32,500 nt of DNA from Trachelipus rathkii (lineage: Eukaryota > Arthropoda > Malacostraca > Isopoda > Trachelipodidae), in contig JABUQX010142124.1 of the NCBI GenBank assembly GCA_015478945.1, positions 1 to 32,500 of the forward strand, in the 5' to 3' direction. Of this stretch, positions 25,575 to 32,500 are shown in pieces. Positions within the stretch are counted from its first letter, which is position 1. Each line of letters starts with the position of its first letter. The position numbers and the translations under genes are program-made. A model generated the notes under the pieces. That model was not told the DNA's origin. It did no database searches and was given only the letters and a program-made list of their open reading frames with translations.

Positions 25575-28150
25575 TCATCTACCTTTTTCTCCCCAAGACT
25601 GGTGGTAAGGTGCGTAAGAAGCATCGGAAAAGAAAAGCAGTAGAAGAATATGACAAAAGTCGAAGAGAAAGCCCAGCCTTACTCTCTGTACCATTGCTTA
25701 GTAAGGACTCGTCACAGTCAGAAAAATCCACCCTATAGCTTCACGGGACTGCGACGGACCCTCCCTATATGGTAAATCGTCAGTGTAAGTGTTCATCCCT
25801 TGGCTCAGGGGGCCCCAACCATACCCCCTCACAAGACCCCCGCCATTCTCTCCTATTATGCACCTTTATTCGCCTCTGCCAAACTCACATTTCTGTCCTT
25901 CAAGACTTTCTTTTACTGACTCAATCCGCACTATTCACGATCTCCCAGCCGGTCCGGTTTCCAACACTCGCCGCCATCCGGCAAAACCGACTATCGTATC
26001 CGCGCCACCTGACTGACCTTCGCAACATATTTTCATTTATTACTCTCGTTTACCCATTTCTTCACACCACATAACTCTTTAATATGTTCATTCCTCATTT
26101 TATCAATTCTTCTCACACCTAGCATACCCCTTAAGATTTGTCCATCTGAACACATTGAACTTTAGATCTATACTTCTTATTCCAGACCATAGATCTCACT
26201 ACTATACAATAACAAATGTAACAACATACCGTCTGTAAGACACAAGCACTCTAAAGACTTAGTCCCTATACATTCACCAACGATTTTATTGCACCAGCCA
26301 CCTTCCTGGCATCCAACATATACCTTAAATTTTTAAACTCAGACTCTTGTTCTAGCTGCTCACCATCTAACATTTCACACTGAGGACTGTCCTCACTCAC
26401 AGTATAACCTTACTCTTATCTACGTTGCCAAGCCCTCCCCTTTTACACTGTGCAAATCTCTCCAATTCTCTCAAGCTGCTAAATTATACAAAACCAAATC
26501 ATCCGCATATAATAGGTAGGGCACCCTCCACTCATCTCCATTCTCCATCATTCTAACACCATTTCCTGTCACGCCCACCTTCAATTCTTTCATAACCCCA
26601 TCCATATACAAATTGAATAACCAAGGAGACATAACACAACCCTGCCTCACTCCGCTATTAAAATTAAACCAATCACTTTTGACACCATTTATTCTTACAC
26701 ACACACTTCACATTATCGTCATACATTCTTTTGATTCCATTCAGAAGCCTACCACAACTTACTATATATCACTAACACCTACCATAGAGCTTCCTATTAA
26801 TCCTATCAAACGCCTGTTGCAAATCCATAAAACTTAAATACAATTTATTCTTCTTCTCCCTCATTTTCTCAATCATTTGTTTCAATGTAAAGATCTGATC
26901 CACACATCCTCTACCACTCCTAAAAGCACCTTGTTCACTAATCAGTCCTTCAGTCACTCATGACCCTCTATTATTAAATATAACATATTTCTTTTATTCA
27001 ATAAGCTAATTCCCCTATAATTCCTACAGTTCCCTTTATCTCCCTTACCCTTATATAAAGGTACTATTACTGCTCTCCTTCAATCCCTCGGAACTATACC
27101 CTCCATAAACGCTTTATTACTTCCAAATCCAATCAATCACCATCTCGCCTCCGTTCTTGATCATTTCAGCAGTAATTTCATCTATACCTGCAGATTTACC
27201 ATTCTTCAACTATCTCACTCTACCCATTTCTCTTCTTTGCTAATAACCTCATCCCCCAAATAATCTATTCCTTGCACCATCAAACCCACACACACAATCA
27301 CTATCACCTCTTCATGCAATATTACACAGATTTCGAAGTGTTCTTTCCACACTCCCCTCATCCATTTCATCCAGTTACAAAACACCACCCTATTCATTAT
27401 TCTGGGCAGGTTCCCCTTATTCTAATTTTAACAACTTCAGCGCTTCCCTTCCAGAAGGGCTTTCCTATTCTGTATGTCACATTCATCTCCTTCAAACTGT
27501 TCATTTACCTCTTCTTTTTCCTCTTACGTATGCATCTTTTAGCATTTCCTTTTTCCTCCTTATACAATTCCAAGCATCTTTCTTTGAAACTTCATCATTT
27601 TTTTAGTACATTCAACCACGCTTTTTTTTTACTTTTAACCACTTGCATCACCTCTTCCATTCCACCACTCACTGTTCCATTCTTGCTTCCCTACTTTAGC
27701 ACCCATACTTCTTTTGCTGCTAACAATTGCTTCAAGATTTATTTTGTTTCAGCTTGTTCACATTCAACTGATTTACTTGCAGTTACATACTTATCCTTAT
27801 TGCCTTGTTCACTAAACTTCTCACTCTTAATTTTACCCTCTTCCTTCTATCACCTTCCTCTCCATCCAAGTCCCCACTAACTTAATTTTACATAGAACAA
27901 CATAATGATCCGATAATCCAATTCCTAAACACCTCACTGATTTAACATCAACACACCTTCAACATCTCCTTCTTCACCTACACAAAATCAACTTCGATTT
28001 CATCTCTACCTACACCAACTCAGTATGTTTCTGGATACTCTTGTGAAATTATAGTATTACTTTACCTCTCCTCACTTAAATCTATCATCATACTTCCATT
28101 CTCATTTTCTCCCGACACCCCAAAACCACCTATTATAACATACTTTTTTT
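25575..28150 (-). pseudogene. RTE-type retrotransposon, copy D (minus strand)
   Basis: Reading down from 28150, endonuclease remnants come first. One block reads FGVSGENENG (near 28120), and LGLSDHYVVLCKIKLVGTW, partly frameshifted, lies near 27925-27870. The linker follows, then the reverse transcriptase: ISEQGAFRSGRGC near 26940-26905, FMDLQQAFD (motif A) near 26835-26805, and SGVRQGCVMSPWLFNLYMDG (motif B) near 26660-26600. YADDLVLY is near 26509-26485. The C-terminal and 3' regions resemble copies A to C. The 3' end CACCTTACCACCAGTCTTGG lies near 25614-25595, followed by GGTAGATGAA and then (AT)n. Stops and frameshifts show it is dead. Both ends border (AT)n. Confidence 0.87.
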
Positions 28151-28154
28151 GATT

Positions 28155-28168
28155 ATATATATATATAT

Positions 28169-28209
<41 letters not shown>

Positions 28210-28242
28210 AATATATATATACTATATATATAATATATATAA
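28155..28242. repeat. (AT)n microsatellite, interrupted
   Basis: AT tract at the 5'-truncated side of RTE copy D. Confidence 0.9.
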
Positions 28243-28329
28243 TACAGATAATAAAATTGTTTATAATCAATATTTAGGCCTAGAAAGGGTATTGGTAATA
28301 TAATTTAAAACATCTTTGTATACATAAAA

Positions 28330-28413
28330 GGCAATTTTAAAAAAAAACAAAAAAACATTTTTGTTTTAAAAAACCTTTTTTTAAAAAAAACAAATTAAAA
28401 AAATAAGTAACAG

Positions 28414-28418
<5 letters not shown>
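28330..28418. mobile_element. Possible inverted hAT end (TAGGGCTG)
   Basis: Poly-A/poly-T blocks with AACATTTTTG and AACCTTTTTTT words end at CAGCCCTA, whose inverse TAGGGCTG resembles TAGGGTTGG of the family at 8325 and 24874. (AT)n follows directly, so no duplication can be read. Confidence 0.35.

Positions 28419-28507
<89 letters not shown>
28419..28507. repeat. (AT)n microsatellite
   Basis: About 89 bp of AT with one CC break near 28473. Confidence 0.95.
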
Positions 28508-28511
<4 letters not shown>

Positions 28512-28714
28512 AGGCCTCTATTTTTTAGGTGCTGATACCGATACTTTAATTAATATAATAAATACACAGTAATAAGATAGAACATTTGTGTACTTCTAGG
28601 CAACTCAGGCAACCAATACTTAGTCATTTATTTCAAATTTGGTTAAAGCGCCCAATATATTCTTTATAATAAAATATGTATCTTTAAAGGTAATAAAAGT
28701 GCAAATATAATATT

Positions 28715-29111
28715 TATAACTTTTTGTTTGTGTTTATTCAGAAAATATTCCATTTCCATTTTCCAGTTAGTATTAACAAAGTTTAGCTACTAGCTTTATG
28801 TTTTAACAGGATTACAATTTACAAGAAGATTCTTTAAACTGCTACAATATAAAGAATAAAAATAATGAAAGAAGACACCTCAATTAATCAGATGAAAAGA
28901 CAAAATAAAGAAATGCTATTATTCAAACATGACATAATAATAATGTACTCCTTTAAGATAAAGATAGATATCATTCAATACTCAAATTAAAAATTCTCAA
29001 ATTGTGATGCAAAAACATTAAGCTTTCACTAGTATCTGGCGAAAGCCGGTTCCTTTTATGGGGTGTCTACATTCCCTTATTGACTCTCTTCAGTTTTTAG
29101 GTAAGGTTCTA
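28715..29111 (-). other. Possible 3' untranslated region of the remnant at 29112
   Basis: Minus strand sequence after the TAG stop at 29112, about 400 bp with no simple repeats. AATAAA (28738-28733) lies near the far end, in the right place for polyadenylation around 28715. This is inferred from order and signal only. Confidence 0.3.
28733..28738 (-). terminator. AATAAA poly(A) signal candidate
   Basis: AATAAA on the minus strand, about 375 bases downstream of the stop of the coding remnant. A hexamer like this is frequent by chance in AT-rich DNA. Confidence 0.25.
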
Positions 29112-29350
29112 CTAGTGTGATTCCTTTGAAGGTGAATGAGATGTCAATGCAATTTCAGCCATGAACTTATCAAAGTCTGACATATCCAAATCCTCTTCAT
29201 CTTCAGTAGATTTATTTTGCTGAAAAGCCACCATCATCACTATCAGTTCTGTTGCCAGGGATTGCTGATAAGGCAGCTTCCACTTCTGTGAATCTTTTTT
29301 TTTTTCACACGAGCAAGCTCCTTGGTTATGATATTTAAATGCATTCTAGA
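29112..29350 (-). pseudogene. Degraded C-terminal coding remnant, unassigned
   Basis: Minus strand frames join into one plausible acidic C-terminus: MHLNIITKELARVKK (29350-29307), then RFTEVEAALSAIPGN (29296-29250), then DLDMSDFDKFMAEI and TSHSPSKESH to a TAG at 29112. Two frame changes separate them. The first falls on an 11-base A run (29295-29305), where one base fewer would restore the frame. The second lies near 29220. Further upstream, FNKEFLKLAKTSQEWH is readable but broken by stops. I do not recognise the protein. An ageing gene or pseudogene, or assembly errors at homopolymers, could explain the shifts. Confidence 0.35.
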
Positions 29351-29560
29351 AGTGGTTCATCGTCGGAGATGCCATTCTTGTGAGGTTTTAGCTAGCTTAA
29401 GGAATTCCTTATTAAAACCTTTTATTAGTGATGGGACAATTAATCGTCATCGTCGTCAATGCTGGACAAAATCAGCATATTTTTTCTCAATCATTATCTT
29501 CATCTGCAATTTTAGCCAATTATTTTGCTGATTAAGTTACCAAATATTTAGAATTTTGGA

Positions 29561-29567
<7 letters not shown>

Positions 29568-29634
<67 letters not shown>
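29568..29634. repeat. (AAT)n microsatellite
   Basis: About 67 bp of AAT trinucleotide. Confidence 0.95.
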
Positions 29635-29635
<1 letters not shown>

Positions 29636-29639
29636 GGTA

Positions 29640-30039
29640 ACATAAAACAGTTAGTTGTCCATGAAAATAAGAAGAAAATGGGCATATATATACTGTTTTA
29701 TTATTTTGAGTTTGTTGTCAGGAGTTGCTACGTAGTAGTAATAAATGAACTTTCTCTGAGCGTTTAAATTTTAGTGCTATATAAAATAGTAAAATACGAT
29801 TGATTTTGCATTCTTAATTATACAATTTGTTTATTTTATTAAATTTAAAAAAAAAAATTGCATTAATGAAAATAATTATACCTTGTTCATTTTGTTTCTG
29901 GGAAAATCTTTCCTACTTTTTTTCTATTAAAATAGTAGTCGGCCTTGGTAATCTAATAGTACCTAGTTGCATTCGCTGTGCTCTAAAGTTTTTTATGTGT
30001 AGTACTACATATGGATGTGAACAGCAATGAGCATATAAC
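29640..30039. other. AT-rich sequence, no gene seen
   Basis: Open frames here are short and match nothing I recognise. Confidence 0.5.
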
Positions 30040-30200
30040 TGCTGAGTTGGAAAAAAAACGTTTTCAAATCGTGTTTTTTACATGTTTTTTTCATTTTTTT
30101 TTTTTCATTATTTTCATTAAATGTATTTTTAAAAATATAAAGATGCTAATATAATATTTCATTTGAGTATTTTCGTGGTAATTGTCTAGTATTGGTGACT
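30040..30200. mobile_element. Relic of the 8325-9645 hAT family end
   Basis: From GTTGGAAAAAAAACG onward the sequence matches the inverted 3' end of the 8325 element, including ATTAAATGTATTTTTAAAAA, then TATAAAG.TGCTAA and ATTTGAGTATTTTCG. The outermost TAGG is degraded. It is an old, inverted partial copy. Confidence 0.6.
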
Positions 30201-30405
30201 CCAGTTCACGTACATAGTATATTAAAATTATAAACATTTCATTTACAAAAATGGTTTTCAAAAATAATTTGAAGTTTTAGCGACACATGAATTACAAATA
30301 TTTTCCCTTAAAATATTAATATTAACTCTGAAAATCATAACAATTCGGCTTTTTTCCGTTCGTGTAGGGATAATGAATCTGATGAATCACTGTTGAAATG
30401 CGTTT

Positions 30406-30480
30406 CAGATTATCGATACATCGATATCGATATTATTTTTTTATAATCGATTTTTCACTAATTTCGAGTAATCGATATTA
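30406..30480. repeat. Cluster of ATCGAT motifs
   Basis: Starting at CAGATTATCGATACATCG, the block has five ATCGAT words in about 70 bp, one as TATCGATA (30411-30418). It could be the subterminal repeat block of a hAT-like end (CAG start) or a cluster of DRE-type TATCGATA sites bound by DREF-like proteins in insects. Confidence 0.4.
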
Positions 30481-30589
30481 TAGACATAGTGTACGTAAAT
30501 AGTATCAAAGAAATAAAAAATTTGTAAAACAATATTTGTGCGTAATATACAATAAAAAAAAAGTACGAATTAATATCACACAAATACGA

Positions 30590-30926
<337 letters not shown>

Positions 30927-30936
30927 ATATATATAT

Positions 30937-31160
30937 ATCACGGCCCATTAGGTGGCTCGAGCCGACGGGGAACAGATGGGGGACGTTTTCCACATGCCGT
31001 AGAGGAGACGGAGGAACCCCATGACACCCAGAAATACCAAGAGCAGGGAGTTCGGAGACCCTCCCCCGGAGGGAAATTGTCCTACCACTCTCTTCTCCCC
31101 CGGACATTGAACCCGACTCCTGCCATCAGGGGCGGTCTACCCTTAGGTGCCCATTAGTTT
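30937..31160 (-). repeat. GC-rich interspersed repeat family, copy 3 (GC block only)
   Basis: On the minus strand it follows the GC block of 17385-17612 in order. GACCGCCCCTGATGGCAGG comes first, then CCGGGGGAGGGTCTC, GTCATGGGGTTCCTCCG and TGGAAAACGTCCCCC, then GTTCCCCGTCGGCTCGAG. The TTTACAAATAA joint and tandem motif are absent; (AT)n follows instead. Confidence 0.75.
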
Positions 31161-31181
31161 TTTTTTAAATATTTAAACTTT

Positions 31182-31216
31182 AGGCAAGCTTCTGGAATTA
31201 TGCCAGAAGCTTGCCT
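31182..31216. other. Perfect 14-bp hairpin followed by CTAA
   Basis: AGGCAAGCTTCTGG and CCAGAAGCTTGCCT pair perfectly around a 7-base loop, followed by CTAA. Helitrons end with a short hairpin just before CTRR, so this could be a Helitron-type end next to the GC-rich repeat. No matching 5' TC end was identified. Confidence 0.3.
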
Positions 31217-31314
31217 CTAAACACTTAACTTAACTTAATTTTCTGAACTTAGAAATTTTTGAACAGAAAATTTTCGGTCTCAAAAATGTGTGGGTCCCTG
31301 TCTACAGCTTTACC

Positions 31315-31356
31315 ATATATATTATATATATATATATATATATGTATAGAGATATA

Positions 31357-31450
<94 letters not shown>
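31315..31450. repeat. (AT)n microsatellite, interrupted
   Basis: AT tract with breaks GTATAGAG (31342), AACAT (31404) and GTAT (31439). Confidence 0.93.
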
Positions 31451-31451
<1 letters not shown>

Positions 31452-31454
31452 GAC

Positions 31455-31890
31455 CAGCCTCTAGAAGAGCCATAATCCATATCTCAAAAACTACAACGGC
31501 TACCGGGAAAAGGAATACATTACTGAATCCTATCAAAAAATTTACCAGGAAACTGTAAAAATAAAATAAAATAAAACTAAAAAATCATATCTCGAAAACT
31601 ACAATAGCTACAGGGAAAAGAAATACATTTTTGGAATCCTTGTAAATTTTAGTTAGGAAAATGTAAAAAAAAAAAATAAGCTTATAAGAGTGGCTATTTT
31701 TTTGGAGGGGGTGCTGAGACATAGTATATATATATTATTTGTAAAGGTATTACGGCAATGTAGGGGCTCGAGCCGACGGGAACACAGGGGGACGTTTTCC
31801 ATACCCCCGTAGGGGAGGGGGAGGACCACTGACACCCAAATACCAAAGAGCAGGGGTTCCCGGAGACCACTCCCCGGAGGGAATTACCCA
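31455..31890 (-). repeat. GC-rich interspersed repeat family, copy 2
   Basis: On the minus strand it runs collinear with 17450-17925. The last part of the GC block (31890-31765) comes first, then TTTACAAATAATATATA with TACTATGTC. Two copies of the TATTCCTTTTCCCTGTAGC-type motif follow, at about 31627-31588 and 31519-31480, about 108 bp apart. The first part of the GC block is missing. Confidence 0.75.
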
Positions 31891-32299
<409 letters not shown>

Positions 32300-32347
32300 T
32301 TCTTAGTGATTAGCACTACGATGTCCAAATTTACCTCATTTGCAGAT

Positions 32348-32500
32348 GCGGATGTTAAATTTTTAAAAATGCGGATGCGGATGCGGATGTTGAATTTTCG
32401 TAAGTGCGGATGCGGATGTTGAATTTTCGTAAGTGCGGATGCGGATGTTGAATTTTCGTAAATGCGGATGTGAAATTTCGTGCGGATGTTCCGCATCCGC
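32348..32500. repeat. 29-bp tandem array of GCGGATGCGGATGTTGAATT
   Basis: GCGGAT doublets recur at 32377, 32406, 32435 and 32464, exactly 29 bases apart, with GTTGAATTTTCGTAAGT-type spacers. The array ends in GCGGATGTTCCGCATCCGC, an inverted copy, at the window edge. Such arrays often form the binding region near a DNA transposon end. The array may continue beyond the window. Confidence 0.75.

Noticed and set aside
27272..27880. 202-residue plus-strand frame
   Set aside because: Antisense shadow of the linker and endonuclease region of RTE copy D; the biased Ser, Leu and His composition fits that.
32348..32500. CRISPR-like array
   Set aside because: Units are 29 bp with no unique spacers and the setting is eukaryotic; it is a tandem repeat.

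Overview
This is a eukaryotic, AT-rich stretch that is almost entirely mobile-element debris and microsatellite. The retroelement proteins, the very long (AT)n, (CT)n, (AAT)n and (AC)n tracts and the lack of any intact host gene fit an arthropod, most likely a decapod crustacean. That placement is an inference from the style of the repeats, not from a marker gene. There is no prokaryotic gene organisation, CRISPR array or operon.

Layout. 1-819 has no recognisable gene. 958-1629 is a short hAT-type DNA transposon with a perfect 8-bp target duplication and an (AT)n tract inside it. 1690-2066 (minus) is the 3' end of a Penelope-like element with a hammerhead-like fold. 3130-3902 is a 665-bp (CT)n tract running into (AT)n. 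4404-6200 is an RTE-type retrotransposon (copy A), joined directly to the RNase H and zinc-knuckle end of an I/Jockey-type element (6201-7083). 7305-7770 is a foldback element with perfect 109-bp inverted arms. 7899-10700 (minus) is a Jockey-type retrotransposon split by a 1,321-bp hAT element (8325-9645). 10701-13445 is the longest plus-strand RTE copy (B).

13.5-16 kb is lower in repeats and holds two weak minus-strand exon candidates. 16.1-18.4 kb holds a GAGTCG-rich transposon end and a GC-rich interspersed repeat. 18433-20464 is a broken hAT transposase interrupted by a 1-kb imperfect palindrome. 20.5-22.4 kb holds further hAT ends and microsatellites. 22394-22584 is a tRNA-derived SINE. 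22681-23795 is RTE copy C, which has lost its YADD motif. 25575-28150 is RTE copy D (minus). 28.7-29.4 kb holds a degraded minus-strand coding remnant with a poly(A) signal. 30.9-31.9 kb repeats the GC-rich family of 17.4-17.9 kb, inverted. The window ends in a 29-bp tandem array built on GCGGAT.

The pieces do not act as a pathway; they record nested insertions. The recurring theme is that (AT)n tracts sit at element ends, at 5'-truncation points, or at a similar internal position in a MITE family, so transposition and microsatellite growth look coupled here. I found no convincing new biological system. The best leads are the AT-carrying hAT MITE, the perfect foldback at 7305-7770, the palindrome inside the hAT transposase and the GC-rich repeat family.
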